Shown: positions 21,701 through 30,976, counted from the first letter of the stretch. The stretch is 64,000 bases of DNA from Rubinisphaera italica (GCF_007859715.1 NZ_SJPG01000001.1:62001-126000); one strand, 5' to 3'. Numbers and translations: made by a program. Notes: generated from the sequence alone by a model not told the origin.

Positions 21701-24700
21701 CATCACGATTCAGAGTCAATCGTGATGCCGGTTTCGGATGACGTGGAGTTAGCCGAGCAGCATTCGACGTCCACCTGGCTGGGACGTGTGATCGAAAAAA
21801 TCCGTTCGCAAAGCTGGACGACACTCGCTCAGAATTTTGGAATCGGCTTTGCCCTGCTGCTGATTCCAATCGGCCTGACAAAATTAATTCAGATGGGCGT
21901 GATTACATTGCAATCGGGCGAAGTACGTCCCACTTTGTGGATTTTGTTTGGTGTGGTTGTGGTTGGCAGCCTGGGGATCTTTTCGTTGCTGTTGACGAAA
22001 TCGGTCCAAAGTCCCAGTGACATTGCCTATTCAAAAGCACCGACATCCGATTATACAGATGAATATTACGGTGGGGCAGAGGGCATGGTTGCGGATTCTG
22101 AATGGGAGGAACAGAGTGATCGTTTTGGAAGAGCACCGAATTTTGATTCAGGGTCTATGCGCGGTTCAACGTCTTCTGAATCCCTGAAAAGCGAATTATC
22201 AACAATAGACAGGCCGGCCAACTCTCCCGAACCAATGAGCGGTCCCGAACCACCCAGAGCTGAACAGCCAATGGAAACCAAGCCGACATCTGAGGAAAAA
22301 GCAAAATTGTTGTCATCTTTGGAAAGCAAACGAGCCAGAGCTGCAGAACTGAAGTCTGAAAAAGAATTAGCGAAATGGGGGGCTAAATTTGAGATACAGT
22401 CTCCAGATAAAAAACTTAGTGAGCAAGAATATTTTCGGAAGCAAAATAAAGATCAACTCGTCAATGAACGACTGGTTGAAGAATCGGAAGTGAAACAACA
22501 GTCGGAAATTCTTGGGGAGGAATTGCCACTTCGAACCAATAACGACCTGCAATACTCTATTTTCCAAAATAACGTTCAACAGAGTCGAAACGACGGCCTC
22601 CTCTCACTGCCGATCCGATTGCAGATCCCCGGTAATATGATCACCACCCGGCTGCAGAGTTTTCGGGCTTCTTCGGTTGCGAATGTGCGGATAATTTCGG
22701 AAGAGTTTACCAGTCAGATTCGCTGGTTGATTGCCGCGGTTGCACTGTTGTTGCTCTGGTTGATTCGCGACGCCTCCCGTGCCCTGCGGGCCGCTGTAGT
22801 CGTTGCGATGGTCGGCATTCCGATCGCACTGACGGGTATCATCCCCGAAATTGCGTATTCGCTCGTTGAAGGATGTTTGCTGGGAGTGCTGGTTGGTGTC
22901 TACCTGTGGATTGCTCTCAAGCTGATTCAACTGCTGACTTACTGCTGCCGTAAAGTTTGTGGGTGGTTGTGGAGCACTCGTCAATCGATTGCTGCGACTG
23001 CCATTCTCTGTGCATTGAGCCTTGCGTCTTCCTCGGACGTTCAGGCACAGGCAGACGAATTTGTAATGCCGCAAACAAATCAGCCTTCACAAGCGGTGCA
23101 ACAAATACAGAATTCGCAACAACAACGGGCAATGCAGCAGGCACCTCCCGCACAACAGGCGGAGATTATCATTCCCTGTCCGCCTCCAGAACCTGCGAAA
23201 ATTCCGCTCGTCTTTCCTTACAAACAGGGAGCTTCTCCCCTGGCAGCCGAGCGGGTGTATGTGCCGAAAGATATTTATCTGAAGTTGTGGAAGAATGCGA
23301 ATCCCGATGATACTCTGGAATCGTCTCCGATTGACTTCCAACTGAGCGAAGCCTCTTACTCGGCTCGGATCATAGCCGGTCAGGCGAATGCGAAAAATCA
23401 TACAGTCGAACTGAAAGCCCGGTATGTCATCCGCAGTTATCGAAATCAGGAACAACTGGTTCCTCTGCCCATAGGAGCCTTGCTGCTCGACAAGGTCGAA
23501 GTCGATGGCAAACCCGTGGCGGCCAGTATCGATAATGATCAAAGTCCATCTGTCTTAATTGCTGGCAAGGGGGTGCATCTGGTCGATGCAACGTTCCGCT
23601 TCCCGGCCAGTGCGATTGGAATCGCTGGTCAGTTTCAGTTGAATCTGTTGCCGGTCGCCTCTGGAGCAATGACGTTCGAACTGCCCGCGGAAAATCTCCA
23701 GTTACGCATTAATGAAGGTTCAATTCCATATCAGTTGATTGAACGGGATGGGAAGACGTTTGCCGAGTTCGCCATTACAGCCGGGGGAGCGTTGAATATT
23801 GCCTGGCAGCCGAAGGTGTCGACGACTCAACTGCAGTTCCTCTCCAGCGAATCGACACGACAGGTGCTCATTCGCGAAGTGGGCGTCGAACTGCGATACA
23901 CGTTCCAGTTCGATATCGCTCAGGGAAGTTTTTCCGAACTCGAATTTGAAATGCCAGCGAATGTCGCATTGAAATCACTTGAAGGAGCAGATCTGGCCGG
24001 TTGGCAAAAGCAGGCGGATGGACGTTTGCGGGTACTGCTGAAACGCTCGGTCGATGACCGAACTCTGCTCACGATGTCGCTGTTCGCACCATTAACGGTT
24101 TCTTCAGAGCGTCAACGGTTTGTCTGCCCGGATGTGATCCCTCAGGGAATTACTCGGGAGATTGGCAGTTGGGCGGTCGGCTGGGAGTCTCTGCTCGATG
24201 TCGTGTTCGTCGAAACGAACGGCGTGCGACAATTGCAGAATAACGAATTTCGTCCGCTCGATGACAAACGAACCATCTCCGAAATTCAGCGTGTCTATCG
24301 CTTCTCCAGCCGTCCACAGGGGTTAACTCTCGAAATCAAACGCGAACCATCGCAGGCCGATGTAAAACAGTACTCACTGGTCGATCTGCAACCTCATAAA
24401 ACGCACATCGTTTCGATTGTCGATGCCAACCTGCAGGGAGCGGCGCGGCTGGCGGTTGATCTGGAACTCCCCGAAAACATGCAGCCGATAGAAATTAATG
24501 GCGATGATGTGCAGGACTGGTTTGTTACCCAGCCTGATGGTCAGGCGAATGGCGTGCTGACGATTCTGTTCTCTCAACCTCGACAGGGGAATGTCCGGCT
24601 GGTTGTTCGCGGGTTTATTCAGCAGGAAAACAGTCTTCAGGAAAGTATTCCCGTACGTGGTTTGCGTATGCTGGGTGCGACGCGATCGACGGAGTATCTG

Positions 24701-27373
24701 GCTGTTGGTGCAGCCGAGATGTATGGCTTGACGGTTGCTGATGCAGGCAACTCGCAAACGATCGCTCCTGATCGGCTGCCGTCTGTTTTGACTTCGGTTG
24801 CCAAGTTTCCAATTCGCATTGGTTTTCTCAATAATTCGAGCACTGCTCAGAATGTACAAATCCAACTCAAACGGGAACAGGCTCAGGTGAAGGCGGATTC
24901 TGTGACATTGATCGCTGTCTCGGAAGCTTCGATTGATTACGGTTTGTCGCTCGAGTGGAATATCTCGAAAGCGGCGACGGATCGGTTTGCCTTCATTGGA
25001 CCGAATTGGATGAAGGATCGCATCGAATTCACCGCTGCGGATTTACGACAGGTCATCACGGTCGATCTGGATGAACAACGCACAAAATGGATTCTGGAAA
25101 CGCGAACCTCACACGGCGATCAATTCTTTGCGACGGCTGTCATCTCGGTGCCGTATCCTGAAGACCGAACTGTGCGAACACCCTCACTTCAATTTGTGGA
25201 AACGGAAGCCGTAAACGCGGACGACAAATCGACCACGCCACTGGATATTCAGGGACATTATGTCGTGCTGGCGAATCTGGGACGTCAAACGCTCGAACCG
25301 ATTTCCAATCACAGTTCCAAACTGGTATCACGACGGGAGTTACCCATCGAGATTCCCGAAGACCTTGCCCGTCAGGCGGTCGAATTTGTAAGAGTCACGC
25401 CTCAAGTGGTTCCCTCCTGGGAATTGAAGCCGCTCGAAGAACAGGAATCGCCTGCGGCTACGATTTTCCTGGCAGAACTGATGACGATTCTTGATCGTCA
25501 GGGAACCTATCGAACCACTGCGACTTACACGGTGAAGAATCGACGCCGTCAATTCCTGCCGATTGTGCTGCCGGAAGCGACCGAGTTGATATCGGTTCTC
25601 GTGAATGGCAAAGCCGCGCGGGCTACCCGGCATACGATTGACGGAAAGTCTGCCCAACTGATTCCACTCCCTCCTGCCAGTGCTGCTGATTTGGCGTTTG
25701 ATGTGCGGGTGGTAACGCAAGGGAAACTGTCACACGGATTCGGTTCCGCCTGGATGGGAACCTCGATTTCGCTGGAACGTCCCGATGTGCTTTCACCCGA
25801 AGCCTCTGCGAAATTTGGTATTCCTGTGATGCACTCGATCTGGAAAGTGAGCACGCCGGATGATTATTACATCTCGGCTGTTCGGGGAGATAGCTCGAAT
25901 ATGAACGAGACGGAAAGTCAGGAAGTGAGCGAAGTTCGGCTGCGAAATCGACTGCAGGAACTCTCGGAACTTTCGAGTATTGTGAGACGAAAATCAAGCT
26001 CTTATAATCAGAAATTACAGGCTGCTTCCAACTTGAAAGGTTTGAAGAAAGCACTGGAAAACGCTCCTGCACAAACTGGAGTCTCCGATCAGCAACGTCA
26101 GCAGCAGGTCGAGGTGATTGACGAAGCGGTGGAGAGTCTGAATCGACTTGAAGGACAATCTGCTGCAGAAAATGGAATTCTTAATGCCAATCCGCAATCT
26201 CGCGGCCGGATGTTTATCCTCGGTAGCAATAGCGATATCCTGCGAGATAATAGGGATTACGGTCTGGGAGTCGATAAGTCCAGCTCAGGTGCTGAAGGCG
26301 AATCTCTGGATGATGATGTGAAGCTGCGGTTTGATTTGAAGCAACTCAATCCTTCAAAACCGCAGTCCACTACTACCCCCGCACTTAAGGGAAAAGCGGC
26401 CGAGCAAGGACAGAACGAACTCGAAAATCGCCGTTCCTTACTGGAAGAAAACACTCGCAAAAACACCGAGTTTCTCAAGCAGCAGAAACGCGAACAGATC
26501 GACTACAACTCCAACGGCATCTTGGATCCACTTTCAAGAAGTGGAGATTTCGATGGCGATGGCAACAGTGATCTGTCCATTTTTAACAGCACAAATGGTG
26601 CGTATGGAATTCAACCGAATGGTCCACCCTTGGGGTGGAGAAGCTCGACAATTGAGTGGGATGATGGCAGTAATCAACTGCAGTGGGGCATGCCTCGGTC
26701 TGGCAACGGAATGGGATTAAGTGGCCCACCGACATTGCCTGACGGCAGCCCAGCGGACCAGTCTCGCGGCGGCAGTGTTCCTTATCACTATTACACCGAC
26801 GTGCCGAATACTGGATTTTACAGTAACTCCGGGGTTAGTATCCGAAATCAAATCGAGTTGAATAATTCACAGCGTGGCCTGGAACTACAGGTCGAGCCGA
26901 ATGACTTCGCCGTTGTCGGTCAGGATGATGTCGTCTCTTACGGGCGGGCATCGGGTGAAGCGGCAGGGAAGCCAATTGCTGTCATTCCACAGCAGTGGAC
27001 CACCGCTGGTGGACTTTCGATTCCCGTCACCCTGCCGACTTACGGCAATGTGACTGTCTTCTCGAAAGTGGGTGGGAATCCTCAATTGACGCTCCGCGTG
27101 CAATCTCGCACCTTCCTGCAAACTGGTCTCGGCTGGGGCTGGACGATTCTCTGCGGAGCATTCGTTCTGTGGCTGCTGCTCAGCTGCCGAGCGTTAGCGG
27201 AAGGCCGCCGGGTTCGCGAAACCGCACTCGGCCTGATGATCGCTGGTTTGGTCGGCTTCGCAGTACTCTCCGGATTGCTCGCGTGGTTTGGACTGCTGCT
27301 GGCTGCACTTTCGAGTATCGTCTATGTGGTTGCCCCTCGGGGTGGTTTTAGAAAAGCTGAACAAACACAATAA
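18782..27373 (+). CDS. Giant exported membrane-anchored protein, two fused modules
   Basis: 2863 residues. ATG at 18782 overlaps the previous stop (ATGA) and follows a perfect GGAGGTGAT, so translation is coupled. A signal peptide appears only at residues 66-96 (MNYYHHALSIFLCMMACICL...); codons 36-64 are a translated palindromic repeat, so 18977 is an alternative start. Module one opens with ERIYVPEGSLAEYW and ends in helices at about 1014-1075; a charged linker leads to more helices at about 1313-1390 and a second signal-like stretch at about 1400-1425 (SIAATAILCALSLASSSDVQ). Module two opens with ERVYVPKDIYLKLWKNA. A calcium-loop-like DFDGDGNSD sits at 2589-2597, and C-terminal helices span about 2780-2853. 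The architecture suggests fusion of two secreted-protein genes. Function unknown. Confidence 0.8.
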   Translation: MRTQSSFIPNAIVNNHKAVKSMAYSNKYTIDTESQRVAGALHVSGSPRKLTDSGASLRDRSRHPSMNYYHHALSIFLCMMACICLVASSSASLQAQENAAVPRKTIDDHFERIYVPEGSLAEYWSHVEPGVLVDRATFENLLKKSDEVLEPDSDQPHGIVLENVEYNVEIVGDTLKITAECRLTKLRTGWATLPLPLTGVSLLSATFDNQPAPLGMRGEQKQLTFLSDFVGSKSLTLTMSVPISRVGTDELASMTLLPNVASSMTVAIAQGRHLRVNGAEVETEQDEAVARTVKIPTGGMRVIQLRWTDALGESLDESLVFAQTVYAIGVERDSLDWQTLTQIDLYGKRFTRLEFTVPNSLEITSVSVPGLQAWDLQDDPEDPKRTLITLTFREPIPQRARIEMHGVQLTQQEREWTVASLRLKGATTHTGGLAISAPSQIRIKTLTLDGIRPATRSWKPVDDYTPRGPIQFYDIWNSEFVFRITSDETNREVQAAVSHRLEISEVTSHLSSVFTLQSLFAPLFELKVDLPAGWTIADVQTEGTQLEWQYLSQGEAGSRISIPLQPPLQPGQTRSISIAVDQPFEDAELGQQATTIALPEIRIDDVKILEGSYSVAADFRLDVVPVDVKGMDPTHLGTPNERFGYRYQNAHIGGEFKIQRKPTRFNATRMTLVDADEDSVMLSYQATLEISGGGLRNLRVTLPKKLETTAEFVAGGPFRISRQEQSTADDQTIWNLTFDRYLTGVLPLSLQVVIPREGDEGIVIPEIFFEGAELQDDYLAFLADEDQYLDVQVLNAKGTAVSPVDPADMPIASSQGRKRVVAGYHLIEPGATATLSIDKFEAAPIPTAIGQLLEIETVWKQNSTMQQQAELTFAAVGVQNLLVKLPANARLWSATVDNVPVTARIDGDGFHIPVPPAQGQNYERKLRLLYTPKANENSQTGFGVQAIPAPEFAIQVGQGEIQPLYVLVTNWVVHHDSESIVMPVSDDVELAEQHSTSTWLGRVIEKIRSQSWTTLAQNFGIGFALLLIPIGLTKLIQMGVITLQSGEVRPTLWILFGVVVVGSLGIFSLLLTKSVQSPSDIAYSKAPTSDYTDEYYGGAEGMVADSEWEEQSDRFGRAPNFDSGSMRGSTSSESLKSELSTIDRPANSPEPMSGPEPPRAEQPMETKPTSEEKAKLLSSLESKRARAAELKSEKELAKWGAKFEIQSPDKKLSEQEYFRKQNKDQLVNERLVEESEVKQQSEILGEELPLRTNNDLQYSIFQNNVQQSRNDGLLSLPIRLQIPGNMITTRLQSFRASSVANVRIISEEFTSQIRWLIAAVALLLLWLIRDASRALRAAVVVAMVGIPIALTGIIPEIAYSLVEGCLLGVLVGVYLWIALKLIQLLTYCCRKVCGWLWSTRQSIAATAILCALSLASSSDVQAQADEFVMPQTNQPSQAVQQIQNSQQQRAMQQAPPAQQAEIIIPCPPPEPAKIPLVFPYKQGASPLAAERVYVPKDIYLKLWKNANPDDTLESSPIDFQLSEASYSARIIAGQANAKNHTVELKARYVIRSYRNQEQLVPLPIGALLLDKVEVDGKPVAASIDNDQSPSVLIAGKGVHLVDATFRFPASAIGIAGQFQLNLLPVASGAMTFELPAENLQLRINEGSIPYQLIERDGKTFAEFAITAGGALNIAWQPKVSTTQLQFLSSESTRQVLIREVGVELRYTFQFDIAQGSFSELEFEMPANVALKSLEGADLAGWQKQADGRLRVLLKRSVDDRTLLTMSLFAPLTVSSERQRFVCPDVIPQGITREIGSWAVGWESLLDVVFVETNGVRQLQNNEFRPLDDKRTISEIQRVYRFSSRPQGLTLEIKREPSQADVKQYSLVDLQPHKTHIVSIVDANLQGAARLAVDLELPENMQPIEINGDDVQDWFVTQPDGQANGVLTILFSQPRQGNVRLVVRGFIQQENSLQESIPVRGLRMLGATRSTEYLAVGAAEMYGLTVADAGNSQTIAPDRLPSVLTSVAKFPIRIGFLNNSSTAQNVQIQLKREQAQVKADSVTLIAVSEASIDYGLSLEWNISKAATDRFAFIGPNWMKDRIEFTAADLRQVITVDLDEQRTKWILETRTSHGDQFFATAVISVPYPEDRTVRTPSLQFVETEAVNADDKSTTPLDIQGHYVVLANLGRQTLEPISNHSSKLVSRRELPIEIPEDLARQAVEFVRVTPQVVPSWELKPLEEQESPAATIFLAELMTILDRQGTYRTTATYTVKNRRRQFLPIVLPEATELISVLVNGKAARATRHTIDGKSAQLIPLPPASAADLAFDVRVVTQGKLSHGFGSAWMGTSISLERPDVLSPEASAKFGIPVMHSIWKVSTPDDYYISAVRGDSSNMNETESQEVSEVRLRNRLQELSELSSIVRRKSSSYNQKLQAASNLKGLKKALENAPAQTGVSDQQRQQQVEVIDEAVESLNRLEGQSAAENGILNANPQSRGRMFILGSNSDILRDNRDYGLGVDKSSSGAEGESLDDDVKLRFDLKQLNPSKPQSTTTPALKGKAAEQGQNELENRRSLLEENTRKNTEFLKQQKREQIDYNSNGILDPLSRSGDFDGDGNSDLSIFNSTNGAYGIQPNGPPLGWRSSTIEWDDGSNQLQWGMPRSGNGMGLSGPPTLPDGSPADQSRGGSVPYHYYTDVPNTGFYSNSGVSIRNQIELNNSQRGLELQVEPNDFAVVGQDDVVSYGRASGEAAGKPIAVIPQQWTTAGGLSIPVTLPTYGNVTVFSKVGGNPQLTLRVQSRTFLQTGLGWGWTILCGAFVLWLLLSCRALAEGRRVRETALGLMIAGLVGFAVLSGLLAWFGLLLAALSSIVYVVAPRGGFRKAEQTQ
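18888..18972. repeat. Palindromic dispersed repeat inside coding sequence
   Basis: Starts gggtggcgggggcgctcc, has an inner inverted pair ggaagcccccgg / cgggggcttcc, and ends gatcgctcccgccaccc. It resembles the gggtggc...gccaccc intergenic repeats at 29512, 30977 and 33766 in plan, but here it lies in frame between start codon and signal peptide of the giant gene. Confidence 0.8.
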
Positions 27374-27391
27374 GGCGATCGTCAGGCGAGC

Positions 27392-27416
27392 CGTGCCAGT
27401 CATGGCACGGTTTTTG
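27392..27416 (+). terminator. Probable terminator of the giant pair
   Basis: Stem ccgtgcc / ggcacgg with loop agtcat and a run of five T, 18 bases after the stop. Its left flank gtcaggcgagcc is shared with repeats at 37361 and 39472, so it may be a repeat recruited as terminator. Confidence 0.7.
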
Positions 27417-27476
27417 TCATGATCATTGTGGAGATGATTGATACCCGACTATCCCGTCGAAATTGATCGAACGTAC

Positions 27477-27496
27477 CCGTCGCATCACTGCGACGG
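27477..27496. repeat. Short perfect hairpin in convergent gap
   Basis: Arms ccgtcgca / tgcgacgg with a four-base loop, followed by ggctcgcctttt. May act as a second terminator for the plus-strand transcript. Confidence 0.5.
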
Positions 27497-27523
27497 CTCG
27501 CCTTTTCAATTATAACACCCGAC

Positions 27524-27865
27524 TCAAAACAGCTTTGCCTCAGGATAGAACTTTGTCAGCACAACTTTCCTGAGCCAGAGCAACGCGATCAGAATTAACA
27601 GTTTGATCCAGATCAATGGCGAAGATTGCTGCCAGGCTTCACGAAAGTCGGTGATTCCGAACAGCAGGAATGTGAACGCATACCAGAGTTCCAGTTTTGA
27701 TTTTCCATGCTGTAAAAATCGCATCAGGACAAGGATCGCAAACACAACCCAAGCGACGCCTTCTGCGATGTTGAACCAGTGATAGACAATTGAAAACCAC
27801 GAAGTGTCGGTCACATCGTATTGCCACCAGACTTTGCGAAAGATGATGCTGGTGAGGTCGTTCAT
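27524..27865 (-). CDS. Small membrane protein
   Basis: 113 residues, not recognised. Three hydrophobic segments (WFNIAEGVAWVVFAILVLMRF, LELWYAFTFLLFGITDF, LIWIKLLILIALLWL) and a basic C-terminal tail. Monocistronic; the palindrome at 27917-27986 lies in its upstream region. Confidence 0.65.
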   Translation of the reverse strand: MNDLTSIIFRKVWWQYDVTDTSWFSIVYHWFNIAEGVAWVVFAILVLMRFLQHGKSKLELWYAFTFLLFGITDFREAWQQSSPLIWIKLLILIALLWLRKVVLTKFYPEAKLF

Positions 27866-27916
27866 GTATTCAATATTCTACGATAGGATGGACCTCAAAC
27901 AAAAGACATTATAATT

Positions 27917-27986
27917 GTGCCACGGCTCTGTGAGCCGTGCATGTGGTTGTCGAGTGTAACTCACACGGCTCACAGAGCCGTGGCAC
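27917..27986. repeat. Nested palindrome (gccacggctc family)
   Basis: Two 23-base arms, perfect reverse complements of each other (27917-27939 and 27964-27986), around a 24-base centre. Each arm holds its own smaller inverted repeat, cacggct / agccgtg, so the element can fold as one long or two small hairpins. It sits between the two minus-strand genes. Confidence 0.9.
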
Positions 27987-28010
27987 CGATTGATTTGTAA
28001 GTGCAAATAT

Positions 28011-29342
28011 TTACGGCCCAACCGGTTCAAACTCGATCGATTCGACCATCGAGAGGTCGCGGCTGTTGAGGATTTCGATGTTATTGCCTTCGACGGCGAA
28101 GACAAACGAAACCTGGCGGCCATCCTCGGCGGCACACAGGTAATAGATCCAGACCATCTCCAGACCATTGGCTGAGCCGGAGGCGACGACGCGGTAGATG
28201 TAGTTGCCGGAGTTCACTTCGACCACACCTTTATCGACGATACTTGAAAGCGATTCGCCGAGAGAAGCTTTGATATCGCTTTCGAATTTCTCGGGTGCGA
28301 CATGCTGGCCCGGTCCAGCGCTGCCGATTTTGGCGATGTTGCACTGGCTGATCAGACTGCCGTTGTCGACCATGCGGAGCACAGCCACTTCAGGGATTTC
28401 CTGAAAGACATACCAGTTGCGATCGTGAATCAGACTGATGTTCCAGTGCTTCGATTTGAACAACAACAGCTTTGAAATTTCGGGCAGGTCGAACGGGATG
28501 TTGGAAATCTGATTTTCAGAAATCGTCACACTCGGGCTGACTTTGCGCTGCCAGGAAACATTCGCCGTCACTTCCATGCCGGGAGAAACGGTGCTGACGG
28601 ATCGTTTTTCGACTTGCTCCATCTTCAGTGAAGTCAGTAATTGATTGGCGATATCGAAGGTTGCGGTGCCTTTAATCGAAACTTCTGTCAAGGCTCCAAT
28701 CGTTGCTCCGGCGACTTTTCCGTTGAATTCAATCGTGGCAATTTGATCTTTGACGGCAATTAATTTTCCAGACATCTCCACCGAGGTCGCCGCTTCGATG
28801 CCGACAAACATTTGAGCGGCCCAGTCGGGAACTTTCCAGGTTTCTTCGAGTTCGACATCAGAAGAAGGTAACAACGCCAGCAATGCGAGCGGGTCTCCCG
28901 GAATCGTGATCAAATCGAGATCGTGACGTCGCATTGGCATTTTGGGAGCATAGAGCAGCACCCCTTCCCGCTGGCCTTCGCAGATGACTTCGCGGACGAG
29001 CGAGGAGAGCGTCAGGTTGGTCACTTGATTTTTGACTTTGATGTTTGAGCGGGCGTTGTCGTAAAGTCGGAAGGATCGCCAGGCACGCTCATCCCGCCCG
29101 GCTGAGGGGAGCCGACGTTCGTAGAAGGTGAGAGAAGCCTGCACTTCGAGAGGCAGATCGAGGTCTTTCTTCTCCTGTGTTGGGGTTTTGAGAGTTCCCT
29201 GTCCCTGCACCTGGGCAGTCACTTGCAGGGTTCGTGTATCGGCAAGCGGTTCACGTAACGAGTACGACTGAGCCAGTAATGTCGGACTGGAACCAGCACC
29301 TGCAATAACTAACACTCCAGCCATCAGGCTATATAATCTCAT
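28011..29342 (-). CDS. Exported protein of unknown function
   Basis: 443 residues from ATG 29342, chosen because AAGG lies nine bases upstream; ATG at 29351 is the alternative. Signal peptide MRLYSLMAGVLVIAGAGSSP ending near LLAQ. The mature part is beta-rich with no catalytic motif I can name. Its middle (KLIAVKDQIATIEFNGKVAG, KGTATFDIANQLLTSLKMEQ) resembles proteins that compare modelled quantities over beta-barrel-like repeats; the C-terminal part has FVFAVEGNNIEILNSRDLSM. Similar secreted proteins are common in planctomycetes. No partner gene is evident. Confidence 0.65.
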   Translation of the reverse strand: MRLYSLMAGVLVIAGAGSSPTLLAQSYSLREPLADTRTLQVTAQVQGQGTLKTPTQEKKDLDLPLEVQASLTFYERRLPSAGRDERAWRSFRLYDNARSNIKVKNQVTNLTLSSLVREVICEGQREGVLLYAPKMPMRRHDLDLITIPGDPLALLALLPSSDVELEETWKVPDWAAQMFVGIEAATSVEMSGKLIAVKDQIATIEFNGKVAGATIGALTEVSIKGTATFDIANQLLTSLKMEQVEKRSVSTVSPGMEVTANVSWQRKVSPSVTISENQISNIPFDLPEISKLLLFKSKHWNISLIHDRNWYVFQEIPEVAVLRMVDNGSLISQCNIAKIGSAGPGQHVAPEKFESDIKASLGESLSSIVDKGVVEVNSGNYIYRVVASGSANGLEMVWIYYLCAAEDGRQVSFVFAVEGNNIEILNSRDLSMVESIEFEPVGP

Positions 29343-29511
29343 CGTGTTCATCCTTGATATCAGGCCGAACGATCTGAAGAACGTCATTCGAGCCAGCGTC
29401 TGCAAATGGAAAATCTTTGGGTAGATAATATCACAACCGAGTCTGGTTCTTGAATCCCGAATGGGGGATTTTGTTCACTCGAACGATATTTCTCAGCTCA
29501 AACAGGTGACA

Positions 29512-29591
29512 GGTTGGCTGGGGTCGAACATAGTGAGCCCCAGATTAGTTGCCCCTCTGGGGGCTCCGCTTCGCTACGACCCCAGCCACCC
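29512..29591. repeat. gggtggc...gccaccc palindromic repeat
   Basis: Left arm ggttggctggggtcgaac with tagtgagcccc, right arm gggggctccgcttcgctacg with accccagccaccc. Lies within ten bases of the M16 homologue stop codon and may serve as its transcript end. Confidence 0.8.
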
Positions 29592-29600
29592 CTGGAAAGC

Positions 29601-30860
29601 TTACAGCTCGCTGATGTCGACTTCGCCCTGGACATCGAGGGGTTCGGGGCCGATGGTGAGGACCTGGAATTTTTCGGCGGAGTGTTCTTCGGCGTAGCGG
29701 GTCAGGTCGTCGATGGTGAGTGAATCGACTTTCTGGCGGACTTCATCGAGCGTTTTGATTTCGCCCAGATGGAACCAGTCCCGCACCATCGAACCGGCGC
29801 GAGCCATGGTCGATTCTTCCTGCATGATCAATGATGATTTTGCACGAGCCTTACAGCGTTGCAGTTCATTTTCGGTGATATCGAGCCCGAAGTTTTTCAG
29901 TTCTTGAAGCGTGACATCAAGCGTTTCCTGGGCACGTTCGTTGGTTGTGCCAGCGTAGCACAGAACTCGGGCACGCTCTTTCAATGTGTTGAGTGAGGCT
30001 CCGATGGCATAGCAAAGGCCGCGTTCTTCGCGGACTTTGGTGAAGAGCCGGGAACTCATTCCGCCACTGAGGATGCCGACAGCAGCCCAGCCGCTGTAGT
30101 AATCGGGATGATTATAGGGCACAGCCGGGTAGGCGATGCCAATGTTGGTTTGAGTGGAATCGTGCTTCAAATGTCCCTGATGAACTTTCGGTTCAATTTC
30201 CGTCAGCGGCTTCGGCGCGATGCCCTGCCAGCCGCCGAAGAGTTGTTCGCAGAGAGCACGCGTGGTTTGCGGGTCGACATAGCCGGCGATTCCGAGAATG
30301 GCTCCTTCGGGCACGCAGCAGCGACGATAATGGTCGGTCACATTTTCGAGTGTGATTGTATCGAGATGCTCCATCGTCCCTTCGAGCGGACGATTCCATG
30401 GTGGTGGATAGCAACGGCGGCGAAGTTCGATCATCAGTTTTTGACGGGGCTCATCTTCGATCGATCGCAAAGCCTGTTCTCGACCAACCTTGCACATGTC
30501 GAAATGATTGGCTTCCATCCGTGGTTCGAGTAACACTTTGGCGATCAATTCCAGTGCTTCGGGCAGTCGCTCGGCGATGGTCGCAGCGGAGATCGTTACA
30601 TGAAACCAGCCCGGAGAAACTGAATACTGGACGCCGAGATTGTCGAAAGCAATCGATAATTGTCGGGAATCCAAATCACCCGCCCCCCGGAGCATCAATT
30701 CGCTCAGGAGTGCAGCCGTTCCATTTTTTCCGGCTGGTTCGTGGGAGGTTCCGGCTGGAAAGGTGAGCGTGACGGCAGCCGAGCGGACAGCTGGCAAATG
30801 CTCAATCAACAAGGTCATCCCGTTCGACATTTCGTATTGATGAATTTGCTGATGCGACAT
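29601..30860 (-). CDS. M16-family peptidase homologue lacking the zinc motif
   Basis: 419 residues from ATG at 30860; the frame opens four codons earlier at a TTG. Overall it is a standard two-domain M16 (insulinase/processing-peptidase) chain: LTFPAGTSHEPAGKNG is the usual lead-in, and GGGMSSRLFTKVREERGLCY gives the conserved substrate-binding Arg...Tyr of the C-terminal half. Where active members have HxxEH (usual context AHFLEHM), this reads TAALLSELML, so zinc ligands and catalytic Glu are absent. By analogy with processing-peptidase alpha-type subunits it may be the non-catalytic half of a heterodimer; no active partner is in the window. Confidence 0.85.
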   Translation of the reverse strand: MSHQQIHQYEMSNGMTLLIEHLPAVRSAAVTLTFPAGTSHEPAGKNGTAALLSELMLRGAGDLDSRQLSIAFDNLGVQYSVSPGWFHVTISAATIAERLPEALELIAKVLLEPRMEANHFDMCKVGREQALRSIEDEPRQKLMIELRRRCYPPPWNRPLEGTMEHLDTITLENVTDHYRRCCVPEGAILGIAGYVDPQTTRALCEQLFGGWQGIAPKPLTEIEPKVHQGHLKHDSTQTNIGIAYPAVPYNHPDYYSGWAAVGILSGGMSSRLFTKVREERGLCYAIGASLNTLKERARVLCYAGTTNERAQETLDVTLQELKNFGLDITENELQRCKARAKSSLIMQEESTMARAGSMVRDWFHLGEIKTLDEVRQKVDSLTIDDLTRYAEEHSAEKFQVLTIGPEPLDVQGEVDISEL

Positions 30861-30976
30861 AGTGTCTTTCAATTTTGCTGAAGTCTGCTTTATAAAAGCA
30901 GCGCAAGAGTTCCGAATCGGTGTATCACTCTATTATAGGAACTGGCAATTTGAGAGGGAACTCTGGCAGGAAGAGA

